This document shows positions 56,106 to 64,000 of a stretch of 64,000 nt of DNA, one piece after another. Position 1 is the first letter of the stretch, and every line of letters begins with the position of its first letter. The notes under the pieces are model-generated. The model saw nothing but the letters and a program-made list of their open reading frames with translations. It searched no databases and was not told the origin of the DNA. Source of the DNA: Minicystis rosea (GTDB taxonomy: Bacteria; Myxococcota_A; Polyangia; Polyangiales; Polyangiaceae); contig CP016211.1 of the NCBI GenBank assembly GCA_001931535.1, forward strand, positions 6,867,703 to 6,931,702, in the 5' to 3' direction. Made by a program: the position numbers and the translations under genes.

Positions 56106-56156
56106 GCACTCTCCCTGACGCAGCGGCTCCGCTCGCGATACCCTCGCTCACTCTCG

Positions 56157-57428
56157 ATGGATCAATCCCCGATCTTCGACGCCGAGCTCGCAGAGGTCCA
56201 CAAGAACCGCTGGATCCTCGGGCTCGCCGCGAGCCCGATCCTGCTCACGTTCGCTGCGCTCTTCGCCGGCATCTTCGTGCGCACGGGTTACTTCGCGCTC
56301 ACGCTCCATCCGACGATCTTCGCGCTGATCGCGCTCGGCTATGTGTGGCAGCGAAACCCGTGGCCCAAGATCGCGCTGACCCCGGTGCACGCCGACGCGA
56401 ACGGCCTGCGCGTTGGAGGGAAGCTCGTGCCGCGCTCCGCCATCCGGGCCGGCTTCGTGCTGCCGGGCCGGACGCCGCTGGTGCGGATCGAGCGGCGCCG
56501 GCGGCCGTCGATCGATCTCCAGGTCGGTGACGTCGCGAAGGGACGGGCCTTGCTCCGGGCGCTCGGCCTCGACGTATCGCAGACCGTCGCCACCTTCCGC
56601 ACCAGCTCGCGCGCGCTCTCCAAGCGCCGCTACACGCTGAGCATGATCGGCTTGTTCATGGGCGCGTACGGCGCCGTGGTCGCCACCGCGATCAACACGC
56701 GACGGCACCCGGCTGCGGCGTTCGGCATCGCGGGCGGTCTCCTCTTCTTCGGCGCGCTGCTCGCGATGGCGGTGGTCTTGCTCATGCCGACGCGCCTCAG
56801 CGTGGGCGCCGACGGCCTCGCGCTCCGCTGGTTCGGTCGCGAGCGCTTCATCGGCTACGACGACGTCGCGAACGTGTCGCGTTACGCGCGGAGCTGGGGC
56901 CGCTCGCGCCAGGTGGGCGTGATCGTGAGCCTGCGATCCGGCGAGGAGGTGCACATCCCCATCGGCCAAGCGCAATGGAACGACGACATCGTCGCCATCA
57001 TCGAAGAGCGCATCTGCGAGGCGATGAGCGTCTTCCACTCCGGTGGCACGGCGGGCGACGCGGCGCTCCTCTCGCGCGGAGATCGCGATGTCGCGGATTG
57101 GGTCGCATCGCTTCGGGCCATCGGCTCCGGCGCCAACGCCGACATGCGCACGGCCCCACTGCCGAAGGAGCGGCTCTTCCGCATCGTCGAGAGCCCCGCG
57201 GCTGCCGCCACGGATCGCGCGGCCGCCGCCGTGGCGCTCGGCGGCGATCTCGACGCCGACAGTCGCGTCCGCTTGAAGAGCGCAGCCGATGCCATCGCCG
57301 CGCCCAAGCTGCGCGTGGTGTTGGAGAGCGCCGCCGGCGGCGCCGAGCCGGCCGAGCTCGCGCACGCGATGGCCGAGCTCGAGGCTCAAGAGGCAAAGGA
57401 CGCGGTGGCGAAGACGAAGCGGGCTTGA
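56157..57428 (+). CDS. Unknown membrane protein with paired PH-like modules
   Basis: 423 aa. Four membrane helices in two pairs (WILGLAASPILLTFAALFAGIFV, YFALTLHPTIFALIALGYVW, YTLSMIGLFMGAYGAVVATA, PAAAFGIAGGLLFFGALLAMAVVLL). After each pair comes a beta-rich segment (VHADANGLRVGGKLVPRSAI; LRWFGRERFIGYDDVANVSRY) resembling the bacterial PH-like fold of DUF304-type proteins. The C-terminal 100 residues are Ala-rich helices. A TACCCT box lies 12 nt before the ATG. Role unknown; such proteins often gate membrane stress responses. Confidence 0.65.
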   Translation: MDQSPIFDAELAEVHKNRWILGLAASPILLTFAALFAGIFVRTGYFALTLHPTIFALIALGYVWQRNPWPKIALTPVHADANGLRVGGKLVPRSAIRAGFVLPGRTPLVRIERRRRPSIDLQVGDVAKGRALLRALGLDVSQTVATFRTSSRALSKRRYTLSMIGLFMGAYGAVVATAINTRRHPAAAFGIAGGLLFFGALLAMAVVLLMPTRLSVGADGLALRWFGRERFIGYDDVANVSRYARSWGRSRQVGVIVSLRSGEEVHIPIGQAQWNDDIVAIIEERICEAMSVFHSGGTAGDAALLSRGDRDVADWVASLRAIGSGANADMRTAPLPKERLFRIVESPAAAATDRAAAAVALGGDLDADSRVRLKSAADAIAAPKLRVVLESAAGGAEPAELAHAMAELEAQEAKDAVAKTKRA

Positions 57429-57521
57429 GGTCGAACGACGGCGCGGACGCGATGTATGACGATCGTCATACCATCGCGATGACGCGCACCATGCGCGGCG
57501 CGGCTGCTCTCTCGATTCGAT

Positions 57522-59090
57522 TCAGCGACGCCGTCGGGCCCGCGCGTCCTCGGCGATGGCTGCCGCCTCGGCTTCGGCCTCGGCCATCGCGGTGTCGCTC
57601 GCGATGCGCGCGCGTCCCTGCGCGGGCTCGAACCGCTTGCGGTGCGACGCGCCCGTCTTGAGCAGGAGCGCCGCGCCCTCGTCGATGGCGCGCTCGACGG
57701 CGGCCTCGCGGCGGCGCCATTTGCGCTCCTTCTTGGCCTTCTTCTCGAGCTCGTCGCGGTAGTCGTCCTGGTGCGCGGTGAAGGCCTTCATCGCGTGGAT
57801 GCCGAGGCCGATGGCCCACCACAGCGCCGGCATCAGCGGGCCGCCGCTGAGCTCGTAGAGGGCCAAGACCAGGAAGGGAATGTTCACCGCCACGTAGACC
57901 CACACGTGCCGGTAGAAGCCGCGGATCCGCCGCTGTCGCCATTGCTCGAAGCCCGCGTCGATCTCGGCGCGGGCGCGGAGATCGCGGCTGGCCTCGCGCA
58001 GCGTGGGCTCGTCGACGCCGACCTCGCGCGCGGCGGCCAGGAGATCGTCGAAGCGGAGGCGCGTGTCGTCGTCGCGATTCTGTCGCTCCACGGCGCGCTC
58101 CAAGATCTCGCGGACCTCGGCGGTCGAGTAGCGCTGGAGCAACGTGGTGCTCGCCGCCGTCGGCCCCATCGGCGAAGGGGGCGGCGCGCTGCTCGGCGGC
58201 CGCACCGAAATGCGCACGGGGTGCCCTGAGGAGACCTCGCTCTTCGCGGCGGGATCGAGGGCGCGCACGATGTCGTCCATGGACGCGAAGCGATCGTCGG
58301 GCTTCTTCGCGAGCGCGCGCAGGACGACGCCCTTCACGTCGGGCGGGACGCCCGCGGCGTCGAGCTCCGCGCCGCTCGGCTCGTCGGTGAGGATCGAGGC
58401 CACGGCGGCCAAGGGATCGGTCGCACGCCATGGGAGCTTGCCCGTGAGCAGCTCGAAGGCGACCACGCCCCACGCGAATTGATCGACGCGACCATCGAGC
58501 GGCGCGGATCGGATCTGCTCGGGCGCCATGTAGAGCGGCGTGCCGACCTTGATGCCTTCCTTGGTCAGCGTGGGCAGCGCCGTCGCCTGCGTGGGCGCGC
58601 TGGGATCGCTCGCGCCCTGGGCCCGCCGCGCGATGCCGAAGTCGAGGACCTTCACCACGCCGTCGTCGCGCACCATCACGTTCTCGGGCTTGATGTCCCG
58701 GTGCACGAGGCCCTTCCGATGCGCGACGGAGAGAGCGCGCGCGACGTCGGCGAGCCAGGTGACGCGCACGGAGACGGGCGTCGACGTCGAGCCGATCGCG
58801 TCCCGCAGCGTGCGGCCGGTGACGAGCTCCATGACGATGTACGGCGCGCCGCCGACCTCGCCGACATCGAAGATGGAGACGGCGTTCGGGTGATCGAGCG
58901 CGGCCGCGGCCCGCGCCTCGCGCAGGAGTCGCGCGTCGGCGGAGTCGGGCGCGGCGCCTTCGGTGATGACCTTGATGGCGACGCGCCGATCGAGCCGGGT
59001 GTCGTGGGCGCGGTACACCGTGCCCATCCCTCCCTGACCGAGGACGGCGTCGATGGTGTAGCGCTCGAGGGTATCGCCCGGTTTGAGCAT
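57522..59090 (-). CDS. Ser/Thr protein kinase with 2TM domain
   Basis: 522 aa. Complete kinase: LGQGGMGTVYRAHD, Lys40 in VAIKVI, HRDIKPEN near 134, LDFGIA, MAPEQI. Linker, then a helical segment (STAEVREILERAVERQNRDDD) and the 2TM domain (RGFYRHVWVYVAVNIPFLVLALYEL and MPALWWAIGLGIHAMKAF), ending in a charged coiled tail. Last gene of a five-gene minus-strand run; 38 bp separate it from the CDP-alcohol phosphatidyltransferase. Being co-expressed with an envelope-lipid enzyme and OmpA-like proteins suggests envelope-linked signalling (inference). Confidence 0.88.
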   Translation of the reverse strand: MLKPGDTLERYTIDAVLGQGGMGTVYRAHDTRLDRRVAIKVITEGAAPDSADARLLREARAAAALDHPNAVSIFDVGEVGGAPYIVMELVTGRTLRDAIGSTSTPVSVRVTWLADVARALSVAHRKGLVHRDIKPENVMVRDDGVVKVLDFGIARRAQGASDPSAPTQATALPTLTKEGIKVGTPLYMAPEQIRSAPLDGRVDQFAWGVVAFELLTGKLPWRATDPLAAVASILTDEPSGAELDAAGVPPDVKGVVLRALAKKPDDRFASMDDIVRALDPAAKSEVSSGHPVRISVRPPSSAPPPSPMGPTAASTTLLQRYSTAEVREILERAVERQNRDDDTRLRFDDLLAAAREVGVDEPTLREASRDLRARAEIDAGFEQWRQRRIRGFYRHVWVYVAVNIPFLVLALYELSGGPLMPALWWAIGLGIHAMKAFTAHQDDYRDELEKKAKKERKWRRREAAVERAIDEGAALLLKTGASHRKRFEPAQGRARIASDTAMAEAEAEAAAIAEDARARRRR

Positions 59091-59128
59091 GAATCCGGGC
59101 GGAGGGTAGAGGATTTCCCGCCCGCGGC

Positions 59129-59746
59129 CTACCTCCGGGTGGGCACGGCAGGTGGCGACGTGCGGGGCGCTTCGGAGGCCTTCGGGGCGCGTGCGCGATC
59201 GAGCTCGCGGCGCCAGTACATCACGCCCGCGATGGTGCCCGCCGCGGCCGACGCCACGAGCGCCGCGGGCAGCAACGCTGGCGCTTCGATGGCAGCCATC
59301 ACTGCCGTGAATTGCGCGACGGTCGCGAGCTTCCCGGGCACGTTGGCGCGCACCTCGGTGACGTCGCGCTCCTCGTGCGGCCGCGCGACGAGCCCCCACG
59401 CGAGCAGCGGAGCCTCGAGGATCTCGCGCGCGAGGAGCGCGGGAATCCCCCACGCGGGGATCTGCCCGCGCGCGAGGAGCGTGGCCACGACCGACGTCGC
59501 GAACACTTTGTCCGCGATGGGATCGAGCACCGCGCCCGTCGACGTCACCTGCCGGGTCACGCGGGCGATGAAGCCGTCGAGCACGTCGGTGAGCCCCGCG
59601 AGCGCGAGCACCGAGAGCGCTTGCCCCTTCGATCGCGCCGCGATCGGGAAGGCCAGGGCCAGCGGGAGCCGCAGGAAGCTCAGCACGTTGGGCGCGAGCA
59701 GCAGCTCCCTGCGGGAGAAGAAGCCGGGGGGCGCGTGGGCGTGCAT
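59129..59746 (-). CDS. CDP-alcohol phosphatidyltransferase
   Basis: 205 aa integral membrane enzyme transferring a phosphatidyl group from a CDP-lipid to an alcohol, as in phosphatidylglycerophosphate synthase. Signature DG-x2-AR-x8-G-x3-D-x3-D is fully present: D57 G58, A61 R62, G71, D75, D79. Five to six hydrophobic helices. The acceptor alcohol cannot be told from sequence. Its ATG overlaps the stop of the upstream universal-stress gene by one base (TGATG). Confidence 0.88.
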   Translation of the reverse strand: MHAHAPPGFFSRRELLLAPNVLSFLRLPLALAFPIAARSKGQALSVLALAGLTDVLDGFIARVTRQVTSTGAVLDPIADKVFATSVVATLLARGQIPAWGIPALLAREILEAPLLAWGLVARPHEERDVTEVRANVPGKLATVAQFTAVMAAIEAPALLPAALVASAAAGTIAGVMYWRRELDRARAPKASEAPRTSPPAVPTRR

Positions 59747-60174
59747 CAGACCGCCTCGCCGCGCACGGTGAGCACGGGGATCTCGCTGTGGCGGATGATC
59801 TTCTCCGCCACGCTGCCGAGCAGCGTATGCGCGAAACCACGGCGCCCATGCGTGCCCATGATGATCATCGACGCGCGCCGCTCGCGCGCCACCGCGAGGA
59901 TCTCCGCGGCGGGATCGCCCTCGCGGAGCACCGCGTCCGGGATGCCCACGTCCGCCGCGAACGACGCGAGCGCGCCTCGGGCAGCCGCAGTGATTTCGCC
60001 CTGAAAACCAGGGAGGATCGAGGGCTCGAGCCCTGGGTACGTGTACACCGGCAACGTGTAGACGTGGACGATCACGAGCGCGGCGCCGAGCGGCTTGGCG
60101 AGATCCTTCGCCAGATCGATGGCGCGGCGCGAGGCATCCTCGAAGTCGATCGCGACGAGCAGCGTGGTTGCCAT
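59746..60174 (-). CDS. Universal stress protein (UspA family)
   Basis: 142 aa cytosolic alpha/beta nucleotide-binding protein. N-terminal TTLLVAIDFEDASRRAIDLA and C-terminal ATP-loop G-x2-G-x9-GS (in MGTHGRRGFAHTLLGS) followed by IPVLTVRG. The loop suggests ATP-binding. The frame continues 33 codons upstream without similarity. Coupled by TGATG to the CDP-alcohol enzyme. Confidence 0.88.
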   Translation of the reverse strand: MATTLLVAIDFEDASRRAIDLAKDLAKPLGAALVIVHVYTLPVYTYPGLEPSILPGFQGEITAAARGALASFAADVGIPDAVLREGDPAAEILAVARERRASMIIMGTHGRRGFAHTLLGSVAEKIIRHSEIPVLTVRGEAV

Positions 60175-60269
60175 GATGGCAGCGTGGGCACGCGGGCCGG
60201 CATCCGCAATCGTGGCACATTGCGACAACGGGCGAGCGAGCACGGCGTGCGCCGCTCCGTCGGCGGCGC

Positions 60270-61073
60270 TCACTCGTCCGCCGGCAACGGGATCGCCGGC
60301 TCCCCGACGATCACGTCGACCTGCGTCCCGGGCAGCGGCCAGCGCTCGGGCGGGAGAAACGCCGACTCGGGCACGCCGTAGCCCCGCATGATCTGATGGA
60401 CGCGCAGGCGGCGCCGCGCGGCGAGGGTCGCGGCGCTGGTGTGGACGCCGTCGAGATCGTCGGCGACCACGATCTGCACCGTGTACGGCGCCACCAAGCA
60501 GCGGCAGAGCGACGCGAGCTGCGCGGCGGCGCCGTCGCGCAGCAGCGACGTGCCGGGCAGGAACATCTCTTCCACGGGCACGCGAAACACGAACGCGGCG
60601 GGGCGCTCCACGATCTGCGTGCTCGGCCCCGAGGCGCGCGCGAGGGCCGCGCGATGCGCCTCGCGCAGGTCGATCTCCGCCTGCGCCTGCGCCGCGCGAC
60701 GCCGCGCGAGCGACGCGAAGAAGGCGTCGCGCCGCTCGAGATCGGCTTGGAGCCGCAGCGCGGCGCCGCGGGCCTTTTCCAGGGCGATGCGCTCCGCGGC
60801 CACACGCGACGTGACCATCGCCTTCTCTGCAGCGCGCAGCGCGACATAAGCGGCATCCGCGGCGCGAACGCTGCCCGGGTGCGTTTCGTGCTCGCGCTCG
60901 GCTTGCGTGAGCGCCGACTCGGCCGCGCCGATCTCGGAGGTGGCCTCCGAGGCGAAGGGGCTCTCCGCCGCCTGCGCGAGCGTGCGCTGCGCGGTGAGGA
61001 GATCACCGGCGGGCAGGAGCGACCCCGACGCGCAGCCGGAGAGCCCGAGCAGGAGCGCGAGAGCCTGCTTCAT
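60270..61073 (-). CDS. DUF4398/OmpA-like lipoprotein
   Basis: 267 aa. Signal with lipobox LSGC (Cys14), a helical DUF4398-like section (EIGAAESALTQAEREHETHPGS; ALRLQADLERRDAFFASLARRRAAQAQAEI) and a C-terminal OmpA-type peptidoglycan-associating domain that is degenerate (PVEEMFLPGTSLLRDGAAAQLASL; LAARRRLRVHQIMRGYGVP). Probably bridges outer membrane and peptidoglycan. Overlaps the previous gene by ATGA. Confidence 0.7.
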   Translation of the reverse strand: MKQALALLLGLSGCASGSLLPAGDLLTAQRTLAQAAESPFASEATSEIGAAESALTQAEREHETHPGSVRAADAAYVALRAAEKAMVTSRVAAERIALEKARGAALRLQADLERRDAFFASLARRRAAQAQAEIDLREAHRAALARASGPSTQIVERPAAFVFRVPVEEMFLPGTSLLRDGAAAQLASLCRCLVAPYTVQIVVADDLDGVHTSAATLAARRRLRVHQIMRGYGVPESAFLPPERWPLPGTQVDVIVGEPAIPLPADE

Positions 61074-61441
61074 CGACGCGCCTCGATCTCGCGGTAGAGC
61101 GCTTCGGCGTGATCCTCGGCGCGCTGGGCCGCGCCGCGCACGGCGGCCTCGACCGCGAGCAACCGCGCCATCTCCGCGTCCGCCCGCGCGCGCCGCGCCC
61201 AACTGCGCGCGCCTTCCCGATCGCGCACCCGCGCCTGCACCTCGGCGCGCGCGAGCTCGCGCTCGGCGAGCGCGAGGTAATACGCCGCCGCTGGATCCTC
61301 GCGTCCTCCCGACTCGCCCGCCTCGCGGACGATGACCGCGATCGAATCCGTGTCAGGCATCGCTGTCACCGGCGCGCACGAAACGGAGAGCGCGATCGCG
61401 GCGCCGGCCGCGAGCCATGCCCCCATGCACATCGCGTCCAT
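61070..61441 (-). CDS. DUF4398 small lipoprotein
   Basis: 123 aa. Signal with lipobox VSC, then one Ala/Glu/Arg-rich helical hairpin (YYLALAERELARAEVQARVRD; SWARRARADAEMARLLAVEA) of the DUF4398 type. First gene of the envelope run; stop and next start overlap as ATGA, so it is co-translated with the OmpA-like protein. Confidence 0.75.
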   Translation of the reverse strand: MDAMCMGAWLAAGAAIALSVSCAPVTAMPDTDSIAVIVREAGESGGREDPAAAYYLALAERELARAEVQARVRDREGARSWARRARADAEMARLLAVEAAVRGAAQRAEDHAEALYREIEARR

Positions 61442-61621
61442 GCGGTGATCGAAGGGTGCATCGCACGCGCCAGGCCGAAGCCCGCGGTCGGGACGACCCC
61501 GACGGAGAGGGCCTCGCGAGCCGCGCCGCGAGGGCGGACGGGGACGGGGTGGGAACGGAACGGACCGCTGAACAGGGGACCGACTTTCGCCACTTCTTCC
61601 GTCCGGAGGCGCGCGTCGCGC

Positions 61622-61627
61622 TAGTCT
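61622..61627 (+). promoter_or_regulatory. TAGTCT box before the HQD kinase gene
   Basis: TAGTCT 13 nt before the GTG at 61641. It supports the GTG over the ATG at 61665, since no Shine-Dalgarno precedes either. Confidence 0.3.
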
Positions 61628-61640
61628 GGGATCACCCGCC

Positions 61641-63449
61641 GTGCTCTCTTCTCAACCGCAGCTCATGCGTACGACGGTCGTGCAGGCGTTCGCCCGCACC
61701 ATGGTCGACGATTCGCGCCGCACGGCCCTCGCCGGCCACGGCGGAGGCAGCGGCCCGCGCACCGATCCCGAGCCGCCTCGGTCGTCGCTGCTCCCCGCCG
61801 TCGAGGACATCGTGGGCGGGCACTATCACCTGAAGAGCCTGCTCGGCGAGGGCATGTTCGGGAAGGTCTACGTCGCGCAGCGCCTCGACGTGCCCGAGCA
61901 CCGCGTCGCCCTCAAGCTCCTGCCTCGATCGCTGTACGCCGGCCGCAACGTGGAGCGCGAGCTGGTGATGCTGGCCACCGTCGGTCACCCGCACGTGGTG
62001 CAGCTCAAAGATCACGGCACCACGCCCGACTACGTCTGGCTCACGATGCCCGTGTATCAAGGCCAGACGCTGGCCGAGCGCCTGGCGCAAGGCACGCTCT
62101 CGTGCCGGCAGGCCTACGACATCTTCCTCCCCATCGCGCGGGGGCTCGAAGCGCTCCATGCCGCGGGGCTCCGGCATCAAGACGTGAAGCCCGAGAACAT
62201 CTTCCTCGCGGTCTTCGGCGGGCGCGTGCACCCCATCCTGCTCGATCTCGGCGTCGCGGCGGAGAAGGACGCCGGGTTCATCGCCGGCACCGCGCTCTTC
62301 GCCGCGCCCGAGCAGGTGGCCGCGCTCGCGGGCGTGCCCACGCTGGCGCCGTTCAGCGAGAAGATGGACACGTACGGGCTCGCCTCCACGCTGCTCTACG
62401 CGCTGGTCGGCCCCGATCATTTCCCCGGCGAGACCGCGAACGATCGCGTCAGCATGACCGAGGCGCAGCGCACGCGCATCGCCGAGCCGCTCGCCAAGGG
62501 CGCGCTCCCCGAGGCCACGGGCCCGGCGCGCAAAGCCATCGCGGCCGCGCTCCGCCGCTTCCTCGCCTTCGAGCCGGAGGACCGCCCCACGATGCGGGAG
62601 GTCTGCGAAGAGCTCGACGTCCTGCTCGAGCCCGATCGCGAAGTGGAGCGCCGCCTCGAGCGAAAGCGCGCCCGCCAGAAGTCGACCATCACCTGGCTCG
62701 GCGTGGGCCTCACCGCGATGATGCTGGCCGGCGCCGCCGGCGGCGTGGTGGCCTTCCAGAAGCGCGAGACGCTGCGCGTCGCCGACGAGCTCGCGCAGGC
62801 GCGGCGCGAGGGCGCGGCCTCGTTCGACAAGCTCGACACCTGCGTGGCCTCGCACCGCATGGCCACGAAGGAGAACGCCGCCTGCAAGGCCGCGCTCGAC
62901 GTGGAGCGCACCGAGCTCCGGCGCTCCCTCGACGACGTGATCCGCACCGGCTCGCAGACCGAGGCCGAGCACGCGCACGAGGTGCAGCGCTACAACACGC
63001 GCATCAAGGCCTGCGAGGACACCGCCAACGCGCAGAAGCGCACATGCGAGGACGAGATGACGCGCGCCGTCGCCGATCGCGCCCGCGAGCGCGCCGAGCT
63101 CGTAGCGGATCGCGATGCCGCGCGCGTGCTCGCCGATCAAGAGAAGTCCGCGCGCGCCGCCGCCGAAGGCGAGCGCGAAGCGTGCCGCGCCGAAGGGCGT
63201 GTGCTCCGCGAAGAGCGCGACACGGCCCGCGCCGCCGCCAAAGCCGCCGCCCCCGCGATCCCCGCCGCGCCGCACGCGCCCGCTGCACCGGGCAGCGCCG
63301 CGCCCATTGCGCCCGTCACCGGCGATCCCGCCTTGCCTCCGGACCTGAAGCCCATCGTCCCCGCGCCGGTCCCACAGCAGCCGGCCCAAGCTCAGCCCGA
63401 GCAGAAAGCCGTCCCGCCTCAAGCCGACGGCGAGCCCAAGGGGAGCTGA
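61641..63449 (+). CDS. Atypical Ser/Thr kinase with periplasmic coiled coil
   Basis: 602 aa from GTG (ATG at 61665 also possible). Kinase domain (about 60-330): LGEGMFGKVYVA, Lys92 in VALKLL, HQDVKPEN in place of HRD (179-186), DLG instead of DFG (202-204), AAPEQV. The catalytic Asp and Asn and the Lys are kept, so it may still be active but cannot use the usual Arg-phosphate activation. A membrane helix (about 350-372) leads to an Ala/Glu/Arg coiled coil (about 380-545) with several Cys (ACKAAL, KACEDT, RTCEDEM), then a Pro/Ala tail. The extracytoplasmic coiled coil is unusual for kinases in this window, which otherwise lack a large external part. Confidence 0.85.
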   Translation: MLSSQPQLMRTTVVQAFARTMVDDSRRTALAGHGGGSGPRTDPEPPRSSLLPAVEDIVGGHYHLKSLLGEGMFGKVYVAQRLDVPEHRVALKLLPRSLYAGRNVERELVMLATVGHPHVVQLKDHGTTPDYVWLTMPVYQGQTLAERLAQGTLSCRQAYDIFLPIARGLEALHAAGLRHQDVKPENIFLAVFGGRVHPILLDLGVAAEKDAGFIAGTALFAAPEQVAALAGVPTLAPFSEKMDTYGLASTLLYALVGPDHFPGETANDRVSMTEAQRTRIAEPLAKGALPEATGPARKAIAAALRRFLAFEPEDRPTMREVCEELDVLLEPDREVERRLERKRARQKSTITWLGVGLTAMMLAGAAGGVVAFQKRETLRVADELAQARREGAASFDKLDTCVASHRMATKENAACKAALDVERTELRRSLDDVIRTGSQTEAEHAHEVQRYNTRIKACEDTANAQKRTCEDEMTRAVADRARERAELVADRDAARVLADQEKSARAAAEGEREACRAEGRVLREERDTARAAAKAAAPAIPAAPHAPAAPGSAAPIAPVTGDPALPPDLKPIVPAPVPQQPAQAQPEQKAVPPQADGEPKGS

Positions 63450-63564
63450 CCCAAAACGCCACGACGCGGAAGATCGCCGCGGCCGAGCGAGCGCGGCATC
63501 ACCCAACTTGCCGCGGTTCCCCGCTCGATGATGCGGGCACGGCGGCTGCACGCGCTCCGGTGAA

Positions 63565-64000
63565 TGGAAGCGTCGACCGCGAGCTTCAACGGCATCGGCT
63601 CGCCTTGGATGTGGATCGGATTCCTCGCGTTCGTCCTCGCGATGTTGGCCCTGGATCTCGGGGTCTTCCACCGCAAGGCCGAAGAGGTCACCGTCAAGCA
63701 CGCGCTCGCTTGGACGGGTGTCTGGGTCGCGCTCTCGCTCGTCTTCGACGCCGGTCTCTATTTCTTCTTCGGCGCGGAGCGCGCCCTCGAGTTCCTCACG
63801 GGCTATCTCGTGGAGAAGTCGCTCAGCGTCGACAACATCTTCGTCTTCATCCTGATCTTCTCGACGCTCGCCATCCCGCCCGCGTACCAGCACCGCGTGC
63901 TCTTTTGGGGCATCCTCAGCGCGCTCGTCCTCCGCGCCGGGATGATCGTCGGCGGCGCCGCGCTGCTCGCCCGCTTCAACTGGCTCGTCTACGTCTTCGG
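63565..64000 (+). CDS. TerC/Alx-family membrane protein (partial)
   Basis: Truncated by the window edge after about 145 residues. At least four hydrophobic helices with the TerC pattern: FLAFVLAMLALDLGVFHRKAEEV, WTGVWVALSLVFDAGLYFFFG, GYLVEKSLSVDNIFVFILIF (the SxDNxFVF signature), VLFWGILSALVLRAGMIVGGAA. Members export or sense manganese or tellurite, or load metal onto exported proteins. No yybP-ykoY-type leader was recognised upstream. Confidence 0.85.

Noticed and set aside
63450..63564. yybP-ykoY manganese riboswitch before the TerC gene
   Set aside because: The short leader lacks the conserved riboswitch blocks I would expect.

Overview
The window looks like chromosome of a large-genome, GC-rich predatory myxobacterium (order Polyangiales / Sorangiineae-like). 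This is inferred from a GC content near 70 percent, five eukaryote-like Ser/Thr kinases in 64 kb, many lipoproteins with Ser/Thr/Gly-rich linkers, a MYXO-CTERM-like tail, a DUF1592/DUF1552 gene pair, DUF2330 and VCBS-repeat proteins. No rRNA, tRNA, CRISPR array or transposase gene was found.

Layout. 1-4942: a squalene-hopene-cyclase-like class II terpene cyclase, followed 13 bp later by a fused FAD oxidoreductase plus acetoacetate-decarboxylase-like protein; together they look like a small terpenoid-modifying operon. 4974-11133: an AsmA-like anchored protein, a GH64 beta-1,3-glucanase lipoprotein and the DUF1592/DUF1552 pair. 11296-16322: aspartokinase, a cyclophilin lipoprotein, an unknown lipoprotein and a kinase. 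16708-20867: a frameshifted gene, a VOC protein, a Gfo/Idh/MocA oxidoreductase, a MYXO-CTERM-like protein and an NfeD-like protein. 20898-23015: a lower-GC insert with a Gp37/Gp68 (DUF5131) three-Cys protein and its TcmP partner. 23229-28590: an unknown protein, a 32-bp tandem repeat, a YkgJ-type Cys-cluster protein, two overlapping flotillin-like genes and an unknown small protein. 28767-41312: a DUF2330 protein, a SUMF1-like protein behind a strong leader hairpin, a giant PknK-type kinase-ATPase, a DoxX-like protein, a PFAPQ-repeat membrane protein divergent from another kinase, an expansin-like lipoprotein and a GNAT enzyme. 41431-54867: a 14-repeat VCBS lipoprotein, a helical-repeat protein, DUF3224, two translationally coupled giant propeller lipoproteins (one with a 3-prime frameshift), an XAC2610-like lipoprotein and a poly-Ser lipoprotein. 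55072-64000: small unknowns, a two-module membrane protein, a five-gene minus-strand run (DUF4398, OmpA-like, universal stress protein, CDP-alcohol phosphatidyltransferase, 2TM kinase), an atypical HQD/DLG kinase and the start of a TerC-family gene.

How it fits together. Most of the window encodes envelope and cell-surface functions (lipoproteins, propellers, wall-active GH64 and expansin, flotillin/NfeD) with scattered kinase signalling. The items most likely to repay work are the TcmP/Gp37-Gp68 pair lying between NfeD and the flotillins, the cyclase plus FAD-ADC fusion, the hairpin that buries the ribosome binding site of the SUMF1-like gene, and a recurring TANNNT box 6-12 nt from start codons that suggests many leaderless or near-leaderless transcripts.
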